Shown: in pieces, positions 41,085 through 49,420 of the stretch
Numbering within the stretch: position 1 is the first letter of the stretch
Layout: every line of letters starts with the position of its first letter
Source: JAUIAI01 sp041396685
GTDB lineage: Bacteria > Pseudomonadota > Gammaproteobacteria > Burkholderiales > Burkholderiaceae_E
Direction: 5' to 3'
Length of the DNA stretch: 64,000 nt
Assembly (NCBI GenBank): GCA_041396685.1
Contig: JAWKYD010000007.1
Coordinates: 287,663 to 351,662, forward strand
Notes under the pieces: generated by a model
What the model was told of the DNA's origin: nothing
Databases searched by the model: none
What the model saw: only the letters and a program-made list of their open reading frames with translations
Translations under genes and position numbers: made by a program

Positions 41085-41463
41085 GTCTCCCTCGTGGCTG
41101 ATTCCGGTCCGCCGGGTCCGGATGCGGCGCGCCGGCGGTCCAAGGCGACCTCGGAATCGCGCGTACGGTCACGTCGCTCGGACGGCCGCTGTCAGGCGAC
41201 CGATCGTAGCACCGGCAAGGCGCGGGTCGGGGGTGGGCGTCGGCCATGGCAGGAACCGCCGCGATGCGCCCGGCGATCCGGCCTCGAACGTGCCCGATCA
41301 CCGGCAATCGGGCTCGCGAATTCGTGCGGTCGCCGGTTAGCGGGCTCGCGAACTCGTGCGGCCGCCGGCCAACGGGCTCGCGAACGCGAGCCGTCCCGGG
41401 CCAAGCAGCTCGTCCGAACGCCTGCCGCTTGGTCGCCAAGCAGCTCGCCCGAACGCCTGCCGC
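41085..41463. other. 379-bp region, promoter of the RraA operon plus tandem repeats
   Basis: No gene. The half near 41085 is upstream sequence of the RraA operon. The half toward 41463 carries two tandem-repeat arrays (annotated separately) that reach into the end of the M20 amidohydrolase gene. Confidence 0.5.
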
Positions 41464-41474
41464 TCAGCCGCCGA
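41309..41474. repeat. Two adjacent tandem arrays: 3 x 32 bp and 2 x 35 bp
   Basis: Units starting at 41309, 41341 and 41373 begin CGGGCTCGCGAA; the third diverges in its second half. Units starting at 41405 and 41440 begin GCAGCTCG and share CCGAACGCCTGCCGCT. The last unit includes the M20 gene's stop codon. Confidence 0.8.
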
Positions 41475-42714
41475 GCAGATCGGCCAATGTGCGTGCCACC
41501 ACCTTGGTGGCCGCGCGCAGATCGGACAGCACGATGTGCTCGTCGCTGCGCTTGGCGTTCGATTCGAGCACCGTGCGCGGTCCGGCGCCGTAGAGCACGG
41601 CCGGAATGCCGGCTTCGCCGAACAGGCGGGCATCGGCATACAGCGGCGTGCCCGACTCGCTGACGGTTTCGCCGAGCAGTTCGCTCGCGTGGCGCTCGAG
41701 CGCGGCGACCAGCGGCCGGTTGCCGGGCAGCGGCTTGAGCGGATGGGCGAGCAAGATGCGTCGCACGTCGACCTCGATGTCGCGCAGCGACGCGGCCGCC
41801 TGCGCGATCGTGTCGCGGATCTCGGCCTCGACCGCGACCACGTCTTCTTCGGGGATCATGCGCCGGTCGAGCCGGAACACCACCTTGCCGGGCACGACAT
41901 TGGTGTTGGTGCCGCCGGCGATCCAGCCGACGTTCAGGTAGGGATGGGTGATGCCGGCGACGTCGGAGCGAACCTGGCGGTAGGTCTCGTTGCGCCGATA
42001 GAGCGCATCGAGCAGGACCACGGCCGCCTGCAGCGCATCGCGCCCGCTGTCCGGGATGGCCGCGTGGGCCATGCGCCCGCGCACCTCGACTTCCAGTTGC
42101 AGGCAGCCGTTGTGGGCGGTGACCACCTGATAGCTGAAGCCGGCGGCGATCAGAAGGTCGGGGTGCACGATGTGGTTCTCGAGCAGCCAGCCCGGGCCGA
42201 GCTCGCCACCGAACTCCTCGTCGTAGGTGAAATAGAGCTCGACCGCGCCGTGCACGCTTGCGGCGCGGCAGGCCTCGAGCGCGCGGGTGGCGAATGCATA
42301 GGTGGCGAAGTCGCATTTGCTGACCGCGGCCGCGCGCCCGTACAGGCGGCCGTCGTGTATCTCGGCACCATAGGGCGGATGGCTCCAGCCGTCGCCCGGC
42401 GGCACGACATCGCCGTGCGCATTCAGGCCGATGGTTTTGCCCCTGCCGCCGCCCGAGGACGGATCGCCGAGCGGCCGCCGAATGACCAGATTGGTGATCG
42501 ATCGCAGACCGCCGGCCGCGACGCGTTCGGCGGGCACCGGATGAGCCTCGGCCTGCCAGCCCCAGGCCTGCACCAGGCGGGCGGTCAGTTCGGCGTGCGG
42601 CGCATTGTCTCCGGGCGGGGTGTCGGTCGGCTGGCGCACGAGCGCCTGCAGGAAGGCGACCTGATCATCGAAGTGACGGTCGATCCAGTCGTCGAGATCC
42701 TGGTAGGCGTTCAT
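41464..42714 (-). CDS. M20 family metallo-amidohydrolase/peptidase
   Basis: 416 residues from the ATG at 42714. Metal-binding blocks: G-L-N-A-H-G-D-V-V-P-P (first His and its Asp) and T-Y-D-E-E-F-G-G-E (Glu pair). The position where the bridging Asp normally sits (S-D-M-K-G) reads A-V-S-K-C-D, so metal coordination may differ from ArgE/DapE. Candidate roles are deacylation, or hydrolysis of allantoate or an N-carbamoyl compound, given the allantoinase two genes upstream. Start overlaps the small upstream ORF (ATGA). Confidence 0.85.
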   Translation of the reverse strand: MNAYQDLDDWIDRHFDDQVAFLQALVRQPTDTPPGDNAPHAELTARLVQAWGWQAEAHPVPAERVAAGGLRSITNLVIRRPLGDPSSGGGRGKTIGLNAHGDVVPPGDGWSHPPYGAEIHDGRLYGRAAAVSKCDFATYAFATRALEACRAASVHGAVELYFTYDEEFGGELGPGWLLENHIVHPDLLIAAGFSYQVVTAHNGCLQLEVEVRGRMAHAAIPDSGRDALQAAVVLLDALYRRNETYRQVRSDVAGITHPYLNVGWIAGGTNTNVVPGKVVFRLDRRMIPEEDVVAVEAEIRDTIAQAAASLRDIEVDVRRILLAHPLKPLPGNRPLVAALERHASELLGETVSESGTPLYADARLFGEAGIPAVLYGAGPRTVLESNAKRSDEHIVLSDLRAATKVVARTLADLLGG

Positions 42715-42887
42715 GGCTTGTTCCGGCGATGGTCGAGCGGGGACGGGAATAGGGCGCTGGCGCGAGCGGCGGCGGTGGCATCGACGGTGTCGACGGCGGC
42801 TCCCGCCCGCTGCCACGGACCGCGCGGCACCGGCGGGCGCTCACTGCGGATCTCGAGAACGTATGCGGGGCTGGCAGGCGCGTTCAT
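42711..42887 (-). CDS. 58-codon ORF overlapping both neighbours
   Basis: Starts with an ATG inside the allantoinase stop region (ATGA at 42887-42884) and ends with a TGA inside the M20 start (ATGA at 42714-42711). Sequence begins M-N-A-P-A-S-P-A-Y-V-L-E-I-R and is Ala/Pro/Arg-rich with no domain. The double overlap suggests genuine translation coupling rather than chance. Function unknown. Confidence 0.6.
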   Translation of the reverse strand: MNAPASPAYVLEIRSERPPVPRGPWQRAGAAVDTVDATAAARASALFPSPLDHRRNKP

Positions 42888-43816
42888 CGCGCCTCCGGCG
42901 CCGGATGGCGCTGCATCCAGTGGCGCGCGACATCGATGCGCCGGCAGACCCAGACACGGTCGTGCGACTCGATGTGATCGAGGAAGCGCTGCAGGGCGCG
43001 GAACCGACCCGGCCGCCCGAGCAGCCGGCAATGCATGCCGACCGACATCATCCTCGGGCGCTCGGCGCCTTCTTCATAGAGGACGTCGAAGCTGTCGCGC
43101 AGATACTGGAAGAAGTGCTCGCCGGTATTGAAACCCTGCGGGGTCGCAAAACGCATGTCGTTGGTGTCGAGCGTATAGGGAACGACCAGGTGGTCGACCT
43201 CGCTGCCGTCGCTGCGGCGTACGCGCGTCCAGAACGGCAGGTCGTCGCCATAGTAGTCGGAGTCGTACAGGAAACCGCCTTCGTCGCAGACCAGGCGCCG
43301 GGTGTTGGGGCTGTCGCGGCCGGTATACCAGCCCAGTGGCCGCGCGCCGGTGAGCTCGATCTGCTGCGCGATGGCGGTGCGCAGATGTTCGCGTTCGGTG
43401 GCTTCGTCCATCGACTGGTAGTGGATCCAGCGCCAACCGTGGCAGGCGATCTCGTGGCCGGCCTGCACGAAGGCTGCGCAGACATCGGGATTGCGTGCCA
43501 GTGCCATGGTGATGCCGAACACGGTCAGTGGCAGGCCGCGACGTTCGAACTCGCGCAGGATCCGCCAGACGCCCACGCGCGAGCCGTATTCGTAGATCGA
43601 CTCCATCGACAGATGGCGGTCGGGGTAGGCGGCGGCGCCGACGATCTCGGACAGGAACTGCTCGGAGCCGGCATCGCCGTGCAGGACGTTGTTCTCGCCG
43701 CCTTCCTCGTAGTTGAGCACGAACTGCACGGCAACCCGCGCATTGCCGGGCCAGTCGGCCGCCGGTGGGTGGGCGCCATAGCCGACCATGTCGCGCGGAT
43801 AGGCATTTCCGGTCAT
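42884..43816 (-). CDS. puuE: PuuE-type allantoinase (polysaccharide deacetylase fold)
   Basis: 310 residues from the ATG at 43816 with GGAGA upstream. Characteristic blocks: D-M-V-G-Y-G, F-V-L-N-Y-E-E-G-G-E-N, E-I-A-C-H-G-W-R-W-I-H-Y and F-L-Y-D-S-D-Y-Y-G-D-D-L-P. They match cofactor-light allantoinases of the polysaccharide deacetylase family, which open allantoin to allantoate. Close relatives could act on other ureides. First gene of the minus-strand unit, divergent from the Liv-type importer. Confidence 0.85.
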   Translation of the reverse strand: MTGNAYPRDMVGYGAHPPAADWPGNARVAVQFVLNYEEGGENNVLHGDAGSEQFLSEIVGAAAYPDRHLSMESIYEYGSRVGVWRILREFERRGLPLTVFGITMALARNPDVCAAFVQAGHEIACHGWRWIHYQSMDEATEREHLRTAIAQQIELTGARPLGWYTGRDSPNTRRLVCDEGGFLYDSDYYGDDLPFWTRVRRSDGSEVDHLVVPYTLDTNDMRFATPQGFNTGEHFFQYLRDSFDVLYEEGAERPRMMSVGMHCRLLGRPGRFRALQRFLDHIESHDRVWVCRRIDVARHWMQRHPAPEAR

Positions 43817-43887
43817 CGATGTCTCCAGGAGTCGCCAGGCATTCGCCGCAGCGGCAATCCTGGATTGTAGGCAAGACCGGCGAAGAA

Positions 43888-43897
43888 TTGTTGACAA
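43888..43897. promoter_or_regulatory. Candidate GntR-FCD operator in the divergent promoter
   Basis: TTGTTGACAA has the GT-N2-AC core favoured by FCD-type GntR regulators. It contains TTGACA, a perfect -35 box for the rightward importer operon (the -10 box is weak). The GntR gene at 49421 is the obvious candidate binder. Confidence 0.45.
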
Positions 43898-43997
43898 AAC
43901 TTTTGCCAATCGTTCACCATCCCGACGACCATGCCACCCGGGCATGTCGGGGCGACCGATCCCAGCGTGCGCTCGAACCAATTCGTTCGGAGGAAAG

Positions 43998-45191
43998 ATG
44001 AGCAACAGACGTCATCTCTTACATGCGGCCGCCATCGCGGCCTGCGCCGTTTTCGCGTTGCCGGCCACGTCGGCGCTGGCGCAGTCTCAGACCCTGAAGA
44101 TCGGTTTCGTCGGCGTCACCAGTGGGCCGGCCGCCGCCTGGGGCACCTCGAACGTGCGCTCGATGCAGACCCGGGCCGCCTGGCTCAATGAACAGGGCGG
44201 GGTCGACATCGGCGGCACCAAGTACAAGATCGACATCGTCACCTTCGACGACCAGAAGGATCCGAAGCGCGCCATCGCCGGCATGGAGAAAATGGCGCAG
44301 GAAGGCATTCACTACGTGGTCGGCCCGAACGTCGACGACGGCGCGGCGGCGGTGCGGCCGGTGGCCGAGTCCAAGGGCATCATCTACTTCCCGTATGCAT
44401 TCCCGAAGGAACTGTACGCACCGCCGGCCTCGAACGCCGTGCTCGGCATGATCGCCAGCTACCAGTCGGGCCCGGCGATCTACAAGTTCCTGAAGGAAAA
44501 GCGCGGCGTGAAGTCGGTGGCCTTCGTGGCGGCCAACGAATCCGATCCGTTGAGCCAGCGTGACAGCGGTGTCGCGGCCGCCAAGGCGCTCGGTCTGAAG
44601 GTGGTCGCCGACAAAGACACCTACCAGAACGACACGCGTGACTTCACGCCCGTGCTCACGCCGATCGTGCGCCTCAAGCCCGATCTGCTCGTGCTCTCGG
44701 GCGTGGCGCCGGGCAATGCACCGCTGCTGATCCGTGCCGCTCGCGAACTGGGCTATCAGGGGCTGATCTCCACCGAGACCGCGCAGGATGCGCAGGTGCT
44801 CAAGGAAGGTGCGGGCGAACTGGCCAACGGCTTCATCTCGGTGGGCGGCGCCTCCACGCCGGCGATCGCATCGGACACGATGAAAGAGTTCGTGGCCCGC
44901 TACACGAAGATGTTTGGCGAGTACAACGACGAGTCGAACACCAAGTGCTATGCGCTCGAGTACATCATCGAGACCCTGAAGGCGAACCCGAAGGCGATCG
45001 GCGACGTTGCCGAGTTCAAGAAGACCATCGACGGCTTCTCGGCGCCCAACCCGTTCATGAAGGGTGACAGCAAGCTGAAGTACGTCGGCGCGACCTCGTT
45101 CGGCCAGAGGCGCCAGCTGTTCGTGCCGATGGTCGTCAACGAGTACAAAGATGGCAAGTTCGAGACGCTGTTCGTCGGCGAGGTCGACTGA
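43998..45191 (+). CDS. Liv-type ABC importer, periplasmic substrate-binding protein
   Basis: 397 residues from the ATG at 43998 (GGAGGAAAG upstream). Residues 1-29 are a signal peptide (S-A-L-A-Q). The mature protein is a two-lobe type I binding protein of the branched-chain amino acid/amide family (I-G-F-V-G-V-T-S-G-P near the start, G-P-N-V-D-D-G-A-A-A). It delivers ligand to the LivHM-like permease encoded next. Ligand unknown; an amide, ureide or hydantoin would fit the neighbours. Confidence 0.9.
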   Translation: MSNRRHLLHAAAIAACAVFALPATSALAQSQTLKIGFVGVTSGPAAAWGTSNVRSMQTRAAWLNEQGGVDIGGTKYKIDIVTFDDQKDPKRAIAGMEKMAQEGIHYVVGPNVDDGAAAVRPVAESKGIIYFPYAFPKELYAPPASNAVLGMIASYQSGPAIYKFLKEKRGVKSVAFVAANESDPLSQRDSGVAAAKALGLKVVADKDTYQNDTRDFTPVLTPIVRLKPDLLVLSGVAPGNAPLLIRAARELGYQGLISTETAQDAQVLKEGAGELANGFISVGGASTPAIASDTMKEFVARYTKMFGEYNDESNTKCYALEYIIETLKANPKAIGDVAEFKKTIDGFSAPNPFMKGDSKLKYVGATSFGQRRQLFVPMVVNEYKDGKFETLFVGEVD

Positions 45192-45202
45192 GCGGGCGAC
45201 AC

Positions 45203-45258
45203 GACGGCGCGCGCTGCGCGCCGTCACCCGTCTGGCGCCGCACGGTCTGGCGCCAGAC
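45203..45258 (+). terminator. Tandem hairpins between binding protein and permease genes
   Basis: First hairpin: arms GACGGCGCGC and GCGCGCCGTC with a 3-nt loop (45203-45225). Then a 14-bp perfect palindrome GTCTGGCGCCAGAC at 45245-45258. Hairpins here commonly reduce permease expression relative to the binding protein. No T-run. Confidence 0.6.
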
Positions 45259-45305
45259 GGTGAGTCGCGACGCCGCGCGCGGCGCTTCGAACACGGTGGA
45301 GAGAC

Positions 45306-46172
45306 ATGGAACAGGTCATCGCAAACGGGCTCTATCTGGGCGCGCAATACGCGTTGATCGCGCTCGGCCTGACGCTGATCTTCGCCCTGATGAACGTACT
45401 CAACTTCGCGCACGGCCAGATGTACGTGCTCGGCGGCTTCGTCACCTATGCGGTCTACGGGCAGCTCGGCCTGCCGTTCCCGGTGGCGGTGCTGGCCTCC
45501 GGCCTGACCCTGATGGTGGTCGGGGCGCTGGTCGAGAAATATCTGTTTCGCCCGGTGATCCGGCGCAGCAAGCGTGAAGAGAGCACGATGCTGCTCGCGG
45601 CCGGGCTGGCGTTCTTCTTCGATGCCGTCATCCTGCTGTTGTTCGGTGAGAAGCAGCGCGGCGTGCCCAAGATCATCAACGGCGTTTATCTGGGCGAAAC
45701 GGTCATCATGCCTTACGACCGCATCGTCATCGGTATCGTTGCCGTCGTGCTGATCGTTTCCTTCATGCTGTTCATGCAGTACAGCAAGCCGGGTCGCGCG
45801 ATGCGTGCACTGGCGCAAGACCGGGTGGCGGCGCAACTGATGGGCGTGAACGTCGATCGCTATTCGATGCTGGGCTTCGCCATGGGCGCCATGCTGGCCG
45901 GGGTGGTCGGTGGCCTGCTGGTCGCGATCACCGGTGTCAACTCGGGCATCGGCGGGCCCATCTCGATCAAGGCCTTCATGATGGTCATGATCGGCGGCGC
46001 CGGTGTGGTCGGCGGCGCCATCGCCGGCGGCTTCATCCTCGGCATGATGGAGTCCTTCGGTCTCAACTACCTGCGCGAGTTCGGCGACATCACCTACCTG
46101 GTGATCTTCGCGGCGCTGATGGTGTTCCTGGCCATCCGACCCAACGGCCTGATGGGCAAACCCTGGGGGTGA
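45306..46172 (+). CDS. livH: Liv-type ABC importer permease, LivH-like
   Basis: 288 residues, about eight membrane segments. LivH motifs: G-L-T-L-I-F-A-L-M-N-V-L-N-F-A-H-G near residue 20, and the coupling region R-A-M-R-A-L-A-Q-D near residue 168. Inner-membrane half-channel that pairs with the LivM-like protein. The stop lies 4 bp before the livM ATG. Confidence 0.93.
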   Translation: MEQVIANGLYLGAQYALIALGLTLIFALMNVLNFAHGQMYVLGGFVTYAVYGQLGLPFPVAVLASGLTLMVVGALVEKYLFRPVIRRSKREESTMLLAAGLAFFFDAVILLLFGEKQRGVPKIINGVYLGETVIMPYDRIVIGIVAVVLIVSFMLFMQYSKPGRAMRALAQDRVAAQLMGVNVDRYSMLGFAMGAMLAGVVGGLLVAITGVNSGIGGPISIKAFMMVMIGGAGVVGGAIAGGFILGMMESFGLNYLREFGDITYLVIFAALMVFLAIRPNGLMGKPWG

Positions 46173-46176
46173 GGCG

Positions 46177-47157
46177 ATGACGTCATTCGTAAAACTCGTC
46201 GCCTCGGCGCTCGCCGCCGTGGCCCTGCTCTGGGGCGTGCCGGCTCTGATCGAATCCAGCGGCCGCTTCGACCTGTACTACACCTTGGCGTCGGTGGCGC
46301 TGCTGGCCGTGATCAGCGCCGGCGTCTGGCTGACCTTTACCATCGGCCGCATCAACATCGGCCAGGGCGCGTGGGCGCTGATCGGTGGCTATGTGTCGGC
46401 GGTCCTGGTCATGACCGCCGGCTGGTCGTTCTGGTGGACGCTGCCGGCGGCGGGTCTGTTCTGCGCGGCGGCCAGCGTGCTCGTCGGCCTGCCCATCCTG
46501 CGCCTGCGCGGCGTCTACTTCGCGATGGTCTCGTTGATCATGACCGAGGTCGCGCGCCTGCTCGCGCTGGCGCTGCCGATCACCAACGGCGCCAAGGGCA
46601 TCGTCAGCATTCCGCTGCCGGGCGCGATCGAAATCTTCGGCATCACCTTGATTCCCGACTTCGCGCAGCTGGCCAATCCGCGCGCGGCCTTCTACGCACT
46701 GGCCGTCGTGCTGATGCTGATCTGCTTCGCGGCCCTGTACCGGCTCGTGCACTCGCGCATCGGCCGGCTCTGCCAGTCGTTGCAGCAGAACGAGGAGCTG
46801 GCGTCCTCGATCGGCGTGAACATCGCCGCGCTGCGCGTGCTCGCCTATGCGATCTCGTCGTTTCTCGGCGGGCTCGGCGGTGCCGTGTTCGTGGCGATGT
46901 CGCAGTCGGTGTATCCGGCCAGCTTCACGGTCACCGATTCCGTCAACTTCATGCTCAACTGCTTCCTGGGCGGTCTGGGCTACGTGTTCGGCCCGATCGT
47001 CGGCACCTTCGTGTTGTACTTCGGCTGGGACCTGCTGTTCAAGGCCGGCGAGTACCAGCTGCTGATCTTCTCCACGATCCTGATCGCGCTGATGCTGTTC
47101 CTGCCCAATGGCCTGCTGAGCCTGCGCCTGCCGCGCGCCGGGGGAGATGCCCGATGA
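46177..47157 (+). CDS. livM: Liv-type ABC importer permease, LivM-like
   Basis: 326 residues with about ten membrane segments. LivM features: F-T-I-G-R-I-N-I-G-Q-G near residue 50 and R-I-G-R-L-C-Q-S-L-Q-Q-N (coupling helix) near residue 195. Stop and livG start overlap as ATGA. Confidence 0.92.
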   Translation: MTSFVKLVASALAAVALLWGVPALIESSGRFDLYYTLASVALLAVISAGVWLTFTIGRINIGQGAWALIGGYVSAVLVMTAGWSFWWTLPAAGLFCAAASVLVGLPILRLRGVYFAMVSLIMTEVARLLALALPITNGAKGIVSIPLPGAIEIFGITLIPDFAQLANPRAAFYALAVVLMLICFAALYRLVHSRIGRLCQSLQQNEELASSIGVNIAALRVLAYAISSFLGGLGGAVFVAMSQSVYPASFTVTDSVNFMLNCFLGGLGYVFGPIVGTFVLYFGWDLLFKAGEYQLLIFSTILIALMLFLPNGLLSLRLPRAGGDAR

Positions 47158-47933
47158 GCGTCTGTCTGAGCGTGCGTGGCCTGACCAAGCGCTTCGGTGG
47201 CCTGGTGGCCGTCAACGATGTCGACTTCGACGTCAACGAGGGCGAGATCCTGTCGGTGATCGGCCCCAATGGCGCTGGCAAGTCCACCTTGTTCAAGCTG
47301 ATCGCGTCGTTCCTGAAACCCAGCGCCGGCGAAGTGCGTTTTCGTGGTGAGCGCATCTCCGGTCTGTCGCCGCATCTGGTGGCTCGCAAAGGGGTGGTGC
47401 GCACCTTCCAGGAGACCACGATCTTCAAGGGCATGACGGTGCACGAGAACGTGGTCACCGCTCATCACCTGCGCTCTAAGGCGAACCTGTTCGGCTATTT
47501 CGTGGGCTCGCCGCAGGCGCGCAGCGACGAGGCCGGGTTCGCGCGCTCGGCCGATGAGATCATCGACTTTCTGGGCCTGCACGGCCAGCGCGACGAACTG
47601 GCCAGCAATCTGCCGCACGGTCATCTGCGCGCGCTGGGCATGGCCATCGGCCTGGCCACCAACCCTGTCGTGCTGCTGCTGGACGAGCCCTTCGCGGGCA
47701 TGAACCACGATGAAACCATGCGCGCGGTCGAGATGGTGCGCGGCGTGCGCGAGCGCGGTGTCACGGTCATGCTGGTCGAGCACGACATGCCCGCGGTGAT
47801 GAAGATATCCGACCGCATCGTGGTGCTCAACTTCGGCGAGAAAATCGCGCAGGGCACGCCCGAGCAGATCCGCAACGACCCGCAGGTGATCGAAGCCTAT
47901 CTCGGCACCGAAGACGAATCGATCGGGATCTGA
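47154..47933 (+). CDS. livG: Liv-type ABC importer ATPase, LivG-like
   Basis: 259 residues. Walker A is G-P-N-G-A-G-K-S-T and Walker B is V-L-L-L-D-E-P-F-A-G-M-N, with switch His in V-E-H-D-M. The ABC signature is altered: where LivG proteins read L-P-Y-G-x-Q-R-x-L, this one has L-P-H-G-H-L-R-A-L, lacking the Gln. It pairs with the LivF-like subunit on the inner face of the permease. The altered signature may lower ATP turnover at one site. Confidence 0.92.
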   Translation: MSVCLSVRGLTKRFGGLVAVNDVDFDVNEGEILSVIGPNGAGKSTLFKLIASFLKPSAGEVRFRGERISGLSPHLVARKGVVRTFQETTIFKGMTVHENVVTAHHLRSKANLFGYFVGSPQARSDEAGFARSADEIIDFLGLHGQRDELASNLPHGHLRALGMAIGLATNPVVLLLDEPFAGMNHDETMRAVEMVRGVRERGVTVMLVEHDMPAVMKISDRIVVLNFGEKIAQGTPEQIRNDPQVIEAYLGTEDESIGI

Positions 47934-47936
47934 GCG

Positions 47937-48659
47937 ATGAAGCCTCTTTTGAACATTGCCGGTCTGCACCTGTTCTACGATCACGTGCACGCGTTGCGGG
48001 GTGTATCGCTGAACGTCAACGAGGGCGAGACCGTGGCGCTGATCGGCGCCAACGGCGCCGGCAAGTCGTCGATCCTGCGTGCGATCACCGGCCTGGTGCG
48101 GCCGCGCAGCGGCGAGCTTACTTACGACGGCCAGTCTCTGACCGGTCGTGGCCCCGACGCCATCGTCGCCATGGGCATCGCGATGGTGCCCGAGGGCCGG
48201 CGCGTGTTTCCGTACATGTCGGTGCGCGACAACCTCATGATGGGCGCGTTCAGCCGCTCCGATCGCGGCGAGATCGAAGCCTCGCTCGACCGCGTGCTGA
48301 CGCGTTTTCCGCGTCTGAAAGAGCGCTATTCGCAGGGCGCCGGCACGATGAGCGGCGGTGAGCAGCAGATGCTGGTCATCGGCCGCGCGCTGATGGCAAG
48401 ACCGCGCCTGTTGCTGCTCGACGAGCCCTCGCTGGGCATCGCACCCAAGCTGGTGCAGGATATCGCGCGTTCGATCGTCGCGATCAACCGCGACGAGAAG
48501 GTCAGCGTGTTGCTGGTCGAACAGAACTCGCGCATGGCCTTGCGCATCTCGCAGCGTGCCTATGTTCTGAGCACCGGCGAGATCGCACTGAGTGGTGACT
48601 CCGCCGCGTTGCTCAGCGACGATCGAGTCAAGCAGTTGTATCTGGGCGGCGAGATCTGA
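47937..48659 (+). CDS. livF: Liv-type ABC importer ATPase, LivF-like
   Basis: 240 residues. Walker A G-A-N-G-A-G-K-S-S, signature M-S-G-G-E-Q-Q-M, Walker B L-L-L-L-D-E-P-S-L-G and Q-loop region all look intact. Starts 3 bp after the livG stop. Completes a five-subunit importer: binding protein, two permeases and two ATPases. Confidence 0.93.
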   Translation: MKPLLNIAGLHLFYDHVHALRGVSLNVNEGETVALIGANGAGKSSILRAITGLVRPRSGELTYDGQSLTGRGPDAIVAMGIAMVPEGRRVFPYMSVRDNLMMGAFSRSDRGEIEASLDRVLTRFPRLKERYSQGAGTMSGGEQQMLVIGRALMARPRLLLLDEPSLGIAPKLVQDIARSIVAINRDEKVSVLLVEQNSRMALRISQRAYVLSTGEIALSGDSAALLSDDRVKQLYLGGEI

Positions 48660-48673
48660 GCGACGATGTGGCC

Positions 48674-49402
48674 ATGAACATCCTGATCGTGAATCCGAAC
48701 ACCACCGCGTCGATGACCGCGAAAATGGGCCGCGTGGCGGCCACGATCGCGAGCCCGGGCGTGACGGTGCGCGCGGTCAACCCGCCCGACGGCCCGGTCA
48801 GCATCGAGGGCTATGTCGACGAGGCCTTCTCGGTGCCCGGCCTGCTCGCCACGATCCGCGACGAGCCGGCGGCCGACGCCTACGTGCTCGCCTGCTTCGA
48901 CGACACCGGACTCGATGCCGCGCGCTGCGTGGCGCCCGGGCCGGTCATCGGCATCGGCGAGGCGGCCTTTCACGTGGCGACGCTGGTCGCCGGCCGGTTC
49001 TCGGTCGTCACCACCTTGCAGCGTTCGGTGCCGGCGATCGAGCACAACCTGGTGCGCTACGGTCTGGCCAGTCGGTGCGCGGCCGTGCGCGCGGCCGAGG
49101 TCGCGGTGCTCGAACTGGAACTGCCGGGCAGTGCCGCGCGCAACCGGATCGAGGCCGAGATCGCGCGTGCACTCGAGCACGACCGCGCCGAGGCGATCGT
49201 GCTCGGCTGCGCCGGCATGACCGATCTGGCCACGTCGCTGTCGGCGCACTTCGGCGTGCCGGTGCTCGATGGCGTGGCCTGCGCGGTGCGCCTGGCCGAG
49301 AGCCTGGTCGGTCTCGGCCTGAAGACCTCCCGGGTGGGCGGCTACGCGGCGCCTCTGGCCAAACCCTACTCTGGTATCTTCTCGCGCTTTGCGCCGGGTT
49401 GA
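48674..49402 (+). CDS. Asp/Glu/hydantoin racemase family protein
   Basis: 242 residues from the ATG at 48674; a GTG two codons upstream is possible. The two catalytic cysteines of cofactor-free racemases are in L-A-C-F-D-D-T-G and V-L-G-C-A-G-M-T-D. The N-terminus I-L-I-V-N-P-N-T-T matches hydantoin/allantoin racemases. Coupled to the importer and near the allantoinase, it would interconvert enantiomers of the imported ureide or hydantoin. Confidence 0.87.
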   Translation: MNILIVNPNTTASMTAKMGRVAATIASPGVTVRAVNPPDGPVSIEGYVDEAFSVPGLLATIRDEPAADAYVLACFDDTGLDAARCVAPGPVIGIGEAAFHVATLVAGRFSVVTTLQRSVPAIEHNLVRYGLASRCAAVRAAEVAVLELELPGSAARNRIEAEIARALEHDRAEAIVLGCAGMTDLATSLSAHFGVPVLDGVACAVRLAESLVGLGLKTSRVGGYAAPLAKPYSGIFSRFAPG

Positions 49403-49420
49403 GGCCGGCGCCCGGAGCCC

